From Phytohabitans houttuyneae (lineage in GTDB: Bacteria; Actinomycetota; Actinomycetes; Mycobacteriales; Micromonosporaceae), in NCBI RefSeq assembly GCF_011764425.1, contig NZ_BLPF01000004.1, positions 1,004,001 through 1,068,000 on the forward strand: a DNA stretch of 64,000 nucleotides. The letters run 5' to 3'. The translations under genes were made by a program, and so were the position numbers. Position 1 is the first letter of the stretch. The number at the start of each line of letters is the position of its first letter. Below are positions 55,669-64,000 of the stretch, in pieces. Under the pieces are notes generated by a model. That model was not told where the DNA came from and searched no databases. It was given only the letters and a program-made list of their open reading frames with translations.

Positions 55669-56513
55669 GTGACGACAACTGAACCCACCGTCGCCGACGT
55701 GGTGGCGACCCTCGACGCGCGGTACCCGCCGTCGTGGGCGGAGTCATGGGACCGGGTGGGTCTGGTGCTCGGCGAGCCGGAGGCTCCCGTGCGCCGGGTG
55801 CTGTGCGTCGTCGACTGCGTGCCGGAGACGGTGGCGCAGGCGCGGGAGGTCGGCGCCGACCTGATCGTGGCGCACCACCCGCTGCTGCTGCACGGGGTGT
55901 CGTCGGTGGCGCCGACGACGTACAAAGGACGGATCGTCCATCAGCTCATCAAGGGCGACATCGCCCTCTTCGTCGCGCACACCAACGCCGACGTCGCCAA
56001 CCCGGGCGTCTCCGACGCGCTCGCCGCCCGGTTGGGCCTGCACGACCTGCGCCCGCTGCGCCCGGCGGCGCCGGGTGACCGCCCGGACGGCGACGGCCGC
56101 GGCACCGGGCGGATCGGGCGCCTTCCGGCGCCGATGACGCTCGCGGAGCTCACCCACCACGCGGCACGCGCCCTTCCGAGCACCACTTGGGGGTACGGGC
56201 GGCCGGGCGGCCCGATCGCATGATCGCGACTGTGGCGGTGTGCGGCGGCGCGGGTGACTCGTTCCTCGCCGACGCGAGCGCCGCGGGCGTGGACGCGTAC
56301 CTCACCGCCGACCTCCGCCACCACCCGGTGAGCGAGCACATCGCCGGCGGAGGCCCGGCGCTGCTCGACGCCGCGCACTGGGCCACCGAACGTCCGTGGC
56401 TGGACGACCTCGCCGCCCACCTGCGCGCCGCCTGCGGTGTCGAGGTGGTCGTCTCCGACCTCGACACCGACCCGTGGACCGTGCACCACTCGTTGAAGGA
56501 GCCCCACTCGTGA
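55669..56513 (+). pseudogene. NIF3/DUF34 family metal-binding protein, one frameshift
   Basis: GTG 55669 starts TTTEPTVADVVATLDARYPP; the metal site includes LIVAHHPLLLHGVSS and HTNADVANPGVSDALA. The frame ends early after ALPSTTWGYGR; one more G in the run at 56189-56193 continues it as VRAAGRPDRMIATVAVCGGA, then GVDAYLTADLRHHP and DAAHWATERPW, giving about 281 residues. NIF3 proteins bind two metals; the general role is unclear. The end overlaps the zinc-ribbon gene start (GTGA). Likely an error, as this operon is conserved. Confidence 0.83.
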
Positions 56514-57250
56514 AGGCAGACCCGGAAGCACAGCGACGCCTGCTCGACGTCCAGGCGATCGACACCGCGCTGGCCCAGCTGGCCCACAAGCGCCGTACGC
56601 TGCCGGAGCTGGCCGAGATCGAGACGCTCGCCCGGCAGCTGTCCGCGCTGGAGGACGAGCGGGTGCGGGCCCAGGTGGCGGTCGACGACCTCGATCGGGA
56701 CATCGCGCGCATCGAGCGCGATGTGGAGCAGGTGCGCGGCCGCAAGGACAAGGACCAGGCGCGGCTGGACACCGGCCGCGGTCCGGCGCGCGAGCTTGAG
56801 GCGCTGCAGCACGAGCTTGTCTCGCTGGCCCGGCGGCAGACCGAGCTGGAAGACTCCGAGCTGGAGCTGATGGAGCAGCGCGAGACCGCGCAGGGCACGC
56901 TCGACCAGCTGCTCGCCCAGCTGGCGACCGCCCGCGAGGCGCGCGACGCGGCCGAGGCACGGCGCGACAAGTCGCTCGCGGACATCGCCAAGGAGGAGGA
57001 CTTCCGCACCTCGGCCCGGCGGCCGCTCGTCGGCGACCTCCCGGCCGACCTGGTGACGCTCTACGACAAGATCCGTGAGTCCTCCGGCGGCCTCGGCGCC
57101 GCACTGCTCAAGGGCGGCCGCTGCGGCGGGTGCCGGCTGGAGCTGTCCGGCAGCGAGCGCTCCCGCATCAAGGCCGCGCCGCCGGACGAGGTCGTGCGCT
57201 GCGACGACTGCCGCCGCATCATGGTCCGCACCGCGGAGTCGGGTATATGA
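56510..57250 (+). CDS. Coiled-coil zinc-ribbon protein (C4-type)
   Basis: 246 residues. Long coiled coil (about 10-165: LDVQAIDTALAQLAHKRRTL, ARELEALQHELVSLARRQTE), then a C-terminal zinc ribbon with GGRCGGCRLELSG and VVRCDDCRRIMVR. Conserved in actinobacteria between NIF3 and the RNase HI/phosphatase gene; nucleic-acid or tRNA-linked roles have been suggested but not proven. GTG 56510 and ATG 57247 overlaps on both sides make this a tightly coupled operon. Confidence 0.9.
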   Translation: MKADPEAQRRLLDVQAIDTALAQLAHKRRTLPELAEIETLARQLSALEDERVRAQVAVDDLDRDIARIERDVEQVRGRKDKDQARLDTGRGPARELEALQHELVSLARRQTELEDSELELMEQRETAQGTLDQLLAQLATAREARDAAEARRDKSLADIAKEEDFRTSARRPLVGDLPADLVTLYDKIRESSGGLGAALLKGGRCGGCRLELSGSERSRIKAAPPDEVVRCDDCRRIMVRTAESGI

Positions 57251-58383
57251 GTACGCTCCGGGTCATTGTCGAGGCCGACGGGGGAGCGCGCGGCAACCCC
57301 GGCCCGGCGGGGTACGGCGCGGTCGTGCGCGACGCCAACTCCGGTGAGGTGCTCGCCGAGCGGGCCGAGGCGCTGGGCGTCGCGACCAACAACGTCGCCG
57401 AGTACTCGGGGCTCCTCGCCGGGCTGCGCGCCGCCGCCGAGCTCAACGCCTCCGAGGTCGAGGTGCGGATGGACTCCAAGCTCGTGGTGGAGCAGATGTC
57501 CGGTCGCTGGCAGATCAAGAATCCGGGGCTGCGCCCGCTCGCCGCGCAGGCGGCCTCGCTGCAGCGGCGGTTCGAGCTCGTGACCTTCGTGTGGGTGCCG
57601 CGCGAGCGCAACAAGCACGCCGACGCGCTCGCCAACAAGGCGATGGACGAGGCGGCCGGCGTCGCCACCGGCACGCGAGGCAAGGGTGAGGTGGCGGGCA
57701 AGGACCGGGCCGCGGAGCCCGCAGCGCTCGGCGTCCGGCCGTCCTGGGAGCCGCCGGTGGTGACGCCCACGCGCCTGATCCTCGTGCGCCACGGCGCCAC
57801 CGCGCTCACCGCGCAGCGCCGCTACTCGGGCCGAGGCGACGTACCGCTGTCGGACATCGGGCTCGCCCAGGCGCGGGCGACCGCCGCGCGGGTGAAGGCG
57901 CTGGCGCCCTCGGCCGCCGCGGTCGTCACCTCACCGCTCGCGCGATGCACGCGCACCGCGGAGGTCATCGCGGCCACGCTCGGCGGCGGCGTGCCCGTGG
58001 AGGTCGAGCCGGACCTCGTCGAGTGCGACTTCGGCGAGTGGGAGGGCAAGACCTTCACCGAGGTACGCGCGCAGTGGCCGGACGAGATGGACGCCTGGCT
58101 CGGGTCCACTGAGGAGGCACCGCCGGGCGGGGAGTCGTTCCGCGCCGTGGCGACGCGGGTTCGCCGCGTGGTGGCGACACTTCACAAGACGTACCCGGAG
58201 AGCACACTCGTACTGGTGTCGCATGTCTCGCCGCTGAAGATCCTGCTGCGCGACGCGCTGGCCGCCGGCGACGCGTTCCTGCACCGGCTGTACCTCGACC
58301 CCGCCGGCCTGTCCATCGTGGACATGTGGGCGGACGGCGGCGTGGCCGTCCGGATGGTGAACGAGACCGCCCACCTCGCGTGA
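57247..58383 (+). CDS. Bifunctional RNase HI / acid phosphatase (histidine phosphatase)
   Basis: 378 residues. N-terminal RNase HI (about 1-140): VEADGGARGNPGPAGYGAVV, NNVAEYSGLLAGLRAA, VRMDSKLVVEQMSG and RNKHADALANKAMDE supply the acidic active site that cuts RNA in RNA:DNA hybrids. C-terminal histidine phosphatase (about 175-378): RLILVRHGATALTAQRRYSG, SPLARCTRTAEVI, VLVSHVSPLKILLRD. The second domain is a candidate alpha-ribazole phosphatase, as in mycobacteria and Streptomyces. Start ATG 57247 overlaps the zinc-ribbon stop. Confidence 0.94.
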   Translation: MSTLRVIVEADGGARGNPGPAGYGAVVRDANSGEVLAERAEALGVATNNVAEYSGLLAGLRAAAELNASEVEVRMDSKLVVEQMSGRWQIKNPGLRPLAAQAASLQRRFELVTFVWVPRERNKHADALANKAMDEAAGVATGTRGKGEVAGKDRAAEPAALGVRPSWEPPVVTPTRLILVRHGATALTAQRRYSGRGDVPLSDIGLAQARATAARVKALAPSAAAVVTSPLARCTRTAEVIAATLGGGVPVEVEPDLVECDFGEWEGKTFTEVRAQWPDEMDAWLGSTEEAPPGGESFRAVATRVRRVVATLHKTYPESTLVLVSHVSPLKILLRDALAAGDAFLHRLYLDPAGLSIVDMWADGGVAVRMVNETAHLA

Positions 58384-58450
58384 GCGAGCTCGCGAGCGAA
58401 CCATCAGGCTCAGGGAGAGACGCACCGCGTTGCCGCACGATCAGGCGGTG

Positions 58451-59206
58451 CTAGTACGCCCGCCACAGCAGCACGAGACCCACGACCGTCCCCGCGGTCA
58501 CGATGACCGCCTTCAGCACCCCGCCGGGCAGGCGGCGGGCGAGCCGCGAGCCGGCGTACCCGCCCAGCAGCGTGGCCGGGGCGATGACGGCCACGCCCAC
58601 CCAGTCGACCGGACCGAACGCCGCGTACGCGACGACGGTGGCGAGGCCGATGACCGCCGACAGCACGTTCTTGAGCGCGTTGATGCGGGCGAGCGGCTCG
58701 TCCAGCAGCAGCGCCAGCCCGGCGACGAGCATCACGCCGAGCGCGGCGCCGAAGTACCCGCCGTACACGCCGCCGACCGCCGTGAGCGCGTACAGCGCGA
58801 CCGCGTGGCGGCGCGGCGCCATGTGACGCGGGTGACCCACGAGGCGCCGCAGGCGGTCCTGGAAGGCGAGCACGGCCGCCGCGCCGAGCACGAGGAAGGG
58901 CACCACGACCTCGAACGCGCGCTGCGGTGTGGCGAGCAGCAGCACGCACCCCGCGAGGCCGCCCAGCACGGCGACCGGCACGAGCGCGCGCACGCGTTCG
59001 CGCGGCAGGTCGGCGCGGCTGCCCACGACGCTGCCGACGTAGCCGGGGCTGACCGCGACCGAGTTGGTCACGTTGGCCGGCACCGGCGCGAGCCCCACCG
59101 CGATGAGCGCGGGGAACGTGATGAGCGAGCCTCCGCCCGCGATCGCGTTCACCGTGCCGGCGCCCAACCCGGCCGCGGCGAGCAACGCCATTCCTGGAAG
59201 ATCCAT
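58451..59206 (-). CDS. TSUP/TauE-SafE family membrane permease
   Basis: 251 residues with about eight membrane helices. N-terminal MDLPGMALLAAAGLGAGTVN then AIAGGGSLITFPALIAVGLA, and GGVYGGYFGAALGVMLVAGL, both typical TauE/SafE repeats. The family exports sulfite, sulfonates or other organic anions. ATG 59206 used (TTG 59209 also opens the frame). Between the RNase HI and RNase P RNA genes; substrate unknown. Confidence 0.9.
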   Translation of the reverse strand: MDLPGMALLAAAGLGAGTVNAIAGGGSLITFPALIAVGLAPVPANVTNSVAVSPGYVGSVVGSRADLPRERVRALVPVAVLGGLAGCVLLLATPQRAFEVVVPFLVLGAAAVLAFQDRLRRLVGHPRHMAPRRHAVALYALTAVGGVYGGYFGAALGVMLVAGLALLLDEPLARINALKNVLSAVIGLATVVAYAAFGPVDWVGVAVIAPATLLGGYAGSRLARRLPGGVLKAVIVTAGTVVGLVLLWRAY

Positions 59207-59235
59207 CAACGCCGAGGCTAGTACGATTGAGCGCG

Positions 59236-59651
<416 letters not shown>

Positions 59652-59929
59652 CCCTCACGCAGTCGCGTTGAGGGCCACAGTGGAGGCTCAGGTACGCCAC
59701 GCGGGTGTCATCGCGCCAGAATTTTTTTGGGACGCGGTCATGGGTGCCCCGCTGTGTGGGTCCTTGCGCTTACGCGGATAAATCCCTTATCGAATAAGGC
59801 TTTCTCTTCGAATCGCGTCGCGCGGCGAGCCGCGTACAGTTGTCGACGGGGCTGGTCTATTGTGGAGGCGCGGCCGATTTTTCTGCGGAAAAGGTAGCGC
59901 TTGTTCGGTTTGCGGTGCACAGTGATCTC

Positions 59930-60133
59930 ATGACTAACAGCGGAAGTGGCGCGCAGTACTACTGGTGTGTGCGCCATCACCGCGTCGAGGACGACTCCGA
60001 CTCGTGCCCGGCCAAGTACACGCTCGGTCCGTACGGATCCGCACAAGAAGCGGAGCGCGCACTCGAGCAGGTGCGTGAGCGCAATGACAAGTGGGACGAG
60101 GAAGACGCCCGTTGGTCGGGTGGGGAGAAGTAA
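59930..60133 (+). CDS. Small SPOR-like protein
   Basis: 67 residues from ATG 59930: YYWCVRHHRVEDDSDSCP, then YTLGPYGSAQEAERALEQVR and an acidic end. This small SPOR-like protein is common in actinobacteria; function unknown. An overlapping minus-strand frame at 59738-60046 is rejected. The 280 bp upstream, after the RNase P RNA, hold nothing recognised. Confidence 0.72.
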   Translation: MTNSGSGAQYYWCVRHHRVEDDSDSCPAKYTLGPYGSAQEAERALEQVRERNDKWDEEDARWSGGEK

Positions 60134-60201
60134 TCGGCGCGGTTCCGCTGCGCGCGGCCGTCGGCTGAGCGCGGAAACACATTCGCAAGGAGGAGACAGA
60201 G

Positions 60202-60891
60202 ATGGCCGTAGCGAAGAAGGCCACCAGCACCCCGGCCGCGAAACGCGCGGCTGCCAAGAACAGCGCGGCGACGCCTGAGGCAGCGCCGGCGGCGGACGAG
60301 GTAAAGGCGGCTGTGCCGGCGACCGCGACGACCGCCGCGCGCAAGACCGTCACGAGCAAGGCGACGGCTAAGAAGGCCCCCGCCAAGAAGACCGCCACCG
60401 CGAGCAAGTCCACTTCCGCAGCGCGTAAGACTGCGGCGGCGAAGTCGACGACGGCGCGGAAGACCACCGCCGCCAAGAAGACGACGACCGCCAAGAAAAC
60501 CGCTGCCAAGAAGACCGCGCCCGCCACGAGAACCGCGGCTAAGAAGGCCCCCGCCAAGAAGGCCACCGCGACCAAGAGCACCACCGCGCGCAAGGCGGCC
60601 GCAAAGAAGACGACGACGGCGAAGAAGACCACCGCCGCCAAGTCGACGACCGCCAAGAAGACGGCCGCCGCTAAGTCGACGACCGCGCGGAAGACCACTG
60701 CCGCCAAGACCACCACGGCGCGCAAGACCGCCGCGAAGAAGACCACGGCAAAGGCGGCTCCGGCCAAGAAGGCCGTCGCCAAGAAGACGGCGGCGAAGAG
60801 CACCGCGGCCAAGCGCACCACCACGGCGGCCAAGAAGGCGCCGGCGCGCAAGACCGCCGCTCGCAAGACCACGACCCGCACCACCCGCTAG
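60202..60891 (+). CDS. Histone H1-like Lys/Ala/Thr-rich protein
   Basis: 229 residues, almost entirely Lys, Ala, Thr, Ser and Pro in KKTTAAK- and KKAPAKK-type repeats, like the tails of histone H1 and of actinobacterial HU (HupB), but without the HU DNA-binding domain. AAGGAGGAG lies about six bases upstream of ATG 60202. Expected to bind DNA (or RNA) by charge, as a nucleoid-associated protein. Repeats make the gene prone to length change. Confidence 0.82.
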   Translation: MAVAKKATSTPAAKRAAAKNSAATPEAAPAADEVKAAVPATATTAARKTVTSKATAKKAPAKKTATASKSTSAARKTAAAKSTTARKTTAAKKTTTAKKTAAKKTAPATRTAAKKAPAKKATATKSTTARKAAAKKTTTAKKTTAAKSTTAKKTAAAKSTTARKTTAAKTTTARKTAAKKTTAKAAPAKKAVAKKTAAKSTAAKRTTTAAKKAPARKTAARKTTTRTTR

Positions 60892-60928
60892 TACAGCGGG
60901 GTGGGACGCGTGCAGTAAGAATGACCGC

Positions 60929-62344
60929 GTGGTTATTCGACGCGTAGTCGCACCCCGCATCGACTTCGGCGAGCTGCGCCGCGAGCTGGAACTCCCTGAG
61001 GTGTTCCCGCCCGCGGCGCAGCGCGAAGCCGACGAGGCGGCGTCCCGTACCGCCCTTCCGGCCGCCGACCGCACGGACATCCCGTTCGTCACGATCGACC
61101 CGCCCACGTCCCGCGACCTCGACCAGGCGATGTGGATCGGGCGCCGCGACGGGGGCTACCGGGTCCACTACGCGATCGCCGACGTCGCGTCCTACGTACG
61201 CCCCGGCGGCGAGCTGGAGGCGGAGACCTGGCGCCGCGGCCAGACCGTGTACCTCCCCGACAGCAAGGTGCCCCTGCACCCGGTCGAGCTGAGCGAGGGC
61301 GCGGTGAGCCTGCTGCCCGACCAGGAGCGCGCCGCGGTCGTGTGGACGATCGACCTCGACTCCTCGGGCGAGACCACTTCCGTACACCTCGAGCGGGCAC
61401 GCGTGCGCAGCCGCGCCAAGCTCGACTACGCCGGCGTGCAGGCTGACGCGGACGCGGGGAGGCTGCCCGAGTCGATCGCCGCGCTGCCGGAGCTCGGCGC
61501 GCTGCTCGCCGAGCGTGGCTTCGACCGCGGTGCGATCAGCCTGCCGCTGCCCGAGCAGGACATCGAGCCGGACGGCACGGGATGGCGCCTGGTGCTGCGC
61601 GCGCCGTACCCGGTCGAGGAGTTCAACGCGCAGATCTCGCTCCTGACCGGCATGGCCGCCGCGCGCGTGATGCTCGACGGCGGCATCGGCCTGCTGCGCA
61701 CGATGCCCGCGCCGCGCGAGCAGTCCATCGCGAAGCTGCGCCGCGCCGCCGGGCCACTCGGCGTGCGGTGGCCGGAGGGTGCCGCCGTGGGGCGCGTCGT
61801 CGCCTCGGTCGACCCGGCGCAGCCGCGTGCCGCCGCGTTCCTCGACCACGCGGCCGAGCTGATGCGCGGCGCCGGCTACACGGCCTTCGACGGCAAGGTG
61901 CCCGACGATCCGGGACACGGCGCGGTGGCGGCGCCGTACGCGCACGTGACCGCGCCGCTGCGGCGCTTGGCCGACCGGTACGCCACCGAGGTGTGCCTGG
62001 CGCTGTTCAGCGGCGAGTCCGTGCCCGACTGGGCCGGCGCGGCACTGCCCAAGCTGCCCGAGGTGATGGCCGAGACCGACCGCGTCGCGTCCGCCGCGGA
62101 GCGCGCCGCCGTCGACCTGACCGAGGCGGTCCTGCTCGCCGGCCGCGTGGGCGAGGAGTTCGACGCGGCGGTGCTCGACCTCGACGACCGCCCGAAGCGC
62201 GTGCCCGGCGGGATGATCGCGCTCGACGAGCCGCCGGTGCGCGCCCGCTGCGAAGGCGACCTGCCGCTCGGCGAGCGCGTCCGCGTCCGCCTGGTGACCG
62301 CCGACCCCCAGGAGCGCCGCGTCCTCTTCGCCCGCGCGGGGTGA
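60929..62344 (+). CDS. RNB-domain exoribonuclease (RNase II/R family)
   Basis: 471 residues. RNB catalytic block IPFVTIDPPTSRDLDQAMWI with the metal-binding Asps, then YAIADVASYVRPGGELEAET, the segment EEFNAQISLLTGMAAARVML, and APYAHVTAPLRRLADRYATE. Shorter than RNase II/R because cold-shock and S1 domains are missing or reduced. Degrades RNA 3' to 5' (family). GTG 60929 start; stop overlaps the next gene (GTGA). Confidence 0.93.
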   Translation: MVIRRVVAPRIDFGELRRELELPEVFPPAAQREADEAASRTALPAADRTDIPFVTIDPPTSRDLDQAMWIGRRDGGYRVHYAIADVASYVRPGGELEAETWRRGQTVYLPDSKVPLHPVELSEGAVSLLPDQERAAVVWTIDLDSSGETTSVHLERARVRSRAKLDYAGVQADADAGRLPESIAALPELGALLAERGFDRGAISLPLPEQDIEPDGTGWRLVLRAPYPVEEFNAQISLLTGMAAARVMLDGGIGLLRTMPAPREQSIAKLRRAAGPLGVRWPEGAAVGRVVASVDPAQPRAAAFLDHAAELMRGAGYTAFDGKVPDDPGHGAVAAPYAHVTAPLRRLADRYATEVCLALFSGESVPDWAGAALPKLPEVMAETDRVASAAERAAVDLTEAVLLAGRVGEEFDAAVLDLDDRPKRVPGGMIALDEPPVRARCEGDLPLGERVRVRLVTADPQERRVLFARAG

Positions 62345-63090
62345 ACGACGACCTGGGCGCGGCGGTGCACCTGCCGCGCCCACCCCGCCGGGTCGTGTCG
62401 CTCGTGCCGTCGCTGACGGAGGCGATCGCGGTGTCCGCGCCCGGCCTGCTCGCCGGCGCCACCGACTACTGCACCCACCCGCCGAGCCTGGACGTGCCGC
62501 GCGTCGGTGGCACGAAGTACCCGTCGGTCGAGCGCGTCCGCGCGCTCGCGCCCGACCTGGTGGTCGCCAACGCGGAGGAAACCCGCCGTGAGGACGTCGA
62601 GGCGCTGCGGGCGGCGGGCGTGCCGGTGTGGGTGACCTACCCCCGCACGCTGGACGAGGCGCTGGCGTCGCTGGCGCGCCTGCTGGCCGTCCTGGGCGCT
62701 GGCGAGCCCGCGTGGTTGGCCGACGCCCGCACGGCCTGGACACCACCGCCCTCGGGCCCGCCGGTGCGCGCCGTGATCCCCGTCTGGCGCCGCCCCTGGG
62801 TCGTCCTGGGGGGCGAAACCTTCGCCGGTGACCTCCTGCGCCGCCTGGGCGTCCAAAACCTCTACGGCGGCTCTCAAGACCGCTACCCGAGACCGCCGCT
62901 GGCCGAGATCCTGGCGCGCACCCCGGACCTGGTCGTCCTCCCCGACGAGCCGTACGCCTTTACGCCCACCGACGGCCCCGAAGCCTTTCCGGGCGTGCGC
63001 TGCGCGCTGGTGTCCGGCCGCCACCTGACCTGGTACGGCCCGTCGCTCGCCGGGGCCCGCGCCCTGCTCGCGACCCAACTCGACCGATAG
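62341..63090 (+). CDS. Helical-backbone metal receptor / cobalamin-binding-like protein
   Basis: 249 residues, BtuF-like fold: RRVVSLVPSLTEAIAVSAPG, TDYCTHPPSLDVPRVGGTKY, LAPDLVVANAEETRREDVEA, and TFAGDLLRRLGVQNLYGG. No signal peptide or lipobox, so it is not a periplasmic binding protein in the normal sense; cytoplasmic members of this family exist. GTG 62341 overlaps the RNase stop. Vitamin B12 binding is an inference from the fold. Confidence 0.83.
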   Translation: MNDDLGAAVHLPRPPRRVVSLVPSLTEAIAVSAPGLLAGATDYCTHPPSLDVPRVGGTKYPSVERVRALAPDLVVANAEETRREDVEALRAAGVPVWVTYPRTLDEALASLARLLAVLGAGEPAWLADARTAWTPPPSGPPVRAVIPVWRRPWVVLGGETFAGDLLRRLGVQNLYGGSQDRYPRPPLAEILARTPDLVVLPDEPYAFTPTDGPEAFPGVRCALVSGRHLTWYGPSLAGARALLATQLDR

Positions 63091-63097
63091 AGCTCCG

Positions 63098-63222
63098 GCA
63101 GATGTGCCCCGGTCCGCGCCAGCTGCGGACCGCACGCTCCCGCGGGCACCGCTGCGGTCGGCGGCGAGCTTGGCGCTCGCCGAAATCCCCGACCTCCGCT
63201 GCCGGGCCCGCGGGACAAGCCC
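63098..63222. repeat. Intergenic repeat family, copy E
   Basis: Matches the reverse complement of copy A: GTCCGCGCCAGCTGCGGACC (a GTCCGC/GCGGAC hairpin) and 63176-63222, which aligns with 10999-11044. It lacks the 51-bp core. It lies between the convergent cobalamin-binding-like and panB genes. Confidence 0.7.
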
Positions 63223-63245
63223 GGACCCGGCCGCGCCGGCAGCGA

Positions 63246-64000
63246 CTAGTGGAAGGCGTGCTCCGGGCCGGGGAACTCGCCGCCCCGGACCTCGTCGGCG
63301 AAGCGCTTGGTGGCGTCGGTGAGCGCGCCGGCCAGGTCGGCGTAGCGCTTGACGAAGCGGGGGGCGTGGCCCGTGCGCAGGCCGGCCATGTCCTGCCAGA
63401 CGAGCACCTGAGCGTCGGTGTCCGGGCCGGCGCCGATGCCCACCGTCGGGATGGGGAGGTCGTGCGTGATGCGCTTGGCGACCTCGCTGGTCACCATCTC
63501 GAGCACCACCGCGAACGCGCCCGCCTCCGCCACCGCGTGCGCGTCGGCCACCACGTCTTCGGCGGCGTCGCCGCGGCCCTGCACGCGGTATCCGCCGATG
63601 GCGTGCTCGCTCTGCGGGGTGAAGCCGACGTGCGCCATCACCGGGATGCCGGCGGCGGTGATCGCCGCGATCTGCTCCGCGACGCGGCGGCCGCCCTCCA
63701 GCTTGATCGCGTGGGCGCCGCCCTCCTTCATGAACCGGACGGCGGTGCGCAGCGCCTGCGTGGGGCCCTCCTCGTACGAGCCGAACGGCAGGTCGGCGAC
63801 GACGAGCGTGCGCTTTGTGGCGCGTACCACAGCGCGTACCAGCGGGATCAGGTCGTCGACAGTGACCGGGACGGTCGTCTCGTAGCCGAACACGTTGTTT
63901 GCCGCCGAGTCGCCCACGAGGAGCACCGGGATGCCGGCCTCGTCAAAGATGCCGGCGGTGTACTGGTCGTACGAGGTGAGCATCGGCCAGCGCTCGCCGC
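63246..64000 (-). CDS. panB: Ketopantoate hydroxymethyltransferase, 5' end beyond window
   Basis: Makes ketopantoate from 2-oxoisovalerate and methylene-tetrahydrofolate, first step of pantothenate (CoA) synthesis. The visible part begins with [20 protein letters not shown] and carries [47 protein letters not shown] and [20 protein letters not shown], all panB signatures. The first residues lie past the right edge. C-terminus complete at 63246. Confidence 0.95.
   Translation of the reverse strand, partial: GERWPMLTSYDQYTAGIFDEAGIPVLLVGDSAANNVFGYETTVPVTVDDLIPLVRAVVRATKRTLVVADLPFGSYEEGPTQALRTAVRFMKEGGAHAIKLEGGRRVAEQIAAITAAGIPVMAHVGFTPQSEHAIGGYRVQGRGDAAEDVVADAHAVAEAGAFAVVLEMVTSEVAKRITHDLPIPTVGIGAGPDTDAQVLVWQDMAGLRTGHAPRFVKRYADLAGALTDATKRFADEVRGGEFPGPEHAFH

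Noticed and set aside
59977-61107. 376-residue minus-strand frame of Gly/Leu/Arg repeats
   Set aside because: It is the mirror of the Lys/Ala/Thr repeats of the H1-like gene; no ribosome site, and it overlaps the RNB gene.

Overview
The window is high-GC DNA with dense ORFs, frequent GTG starts, 1-4 bp stop/start overlaps, and a FasR-fabD-fabH-acpP-fabF cluster, SARP and NB-ARC regulators, ECF42 and DUF3040/DUF3052 proteins. This is an actinomycete chromosome; Micromonosporaceae is my best guess (inference from gene content and style, not a search). No insertion sequence, prophage or CRISPR array was seen.

Layout. 1-5345: type II fatty-acid synthase operon (minus) with its PucR-type activator gene fasR and a palindromic operator candidate. 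5380-14273: PAP2 phosphatase, two NYN-domain proteins, a NarL-type two-component pair, a TetR regulator, a secreted membrane-anchored protein and a berberine-bridge-type oxidase. 14396-22690 (minus): gltX, sugar MFS transporter and beta-glucosidase coupled by 4-bp overlaps, a YcaQ-like winged-helix protein, and pyruvate dehydrogenase aceE. 22817-32440: YjbQ, MuiA family, a duplicated membrane protein, a divergent AraC/MFS pair, an Excalibur protein, a fused E1 2-oxo-acid dehydrogenase, DUF3052, an AhpE peroxiredoxin and tRNA-Val(TAC). 32520-35023 (minus): copper-storage-like Cys-rich protein and an ECF42 sigma factor with its DGPF partner.

35178-44388 is the accessory island of most interest. 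It holds two NB-ARC/TPR NLR-like proteins, a small helical protein translationally coupled to one NLR, and a SARP regulator. All four carry a short Q/G-rich motif of the kind described as bacterial amyloid signalling sequences. Two tiny membrane peptides ending around HLHPY lie downstream of the minus-strand NLR and of the SARP at a similar distance. A PfkB-like sugar kinase and a GT-B-like protein sit between.

44556-64000: a GCS2-type ligase, DUF3040, a DUF1800/DUF1501 pair, a prim-pol protein, an XRE-TPR-flavoprotein fusion, two OmpR-type regulators with one histidine kinase, and the housekeeping run NIF3-zinc ribbon-RNase HI/phosphatase, then TSUP permease, RNase P RNA, a small SPOR-like protein, a histone H1-like protein, an RNB ribonuclease, a cobalamin-binding-like protein and panB (cut by the window end).

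Two window-wide patterns stand out. First, a family of GC-rich intergenic repeats (five sites) sits downstream of genes, mostly between convergent pairs. Second, five genes are each broken by one or two single-base losses in G/C homopolymers (six sites). Those look like sequence errors more than real pseudogenes.
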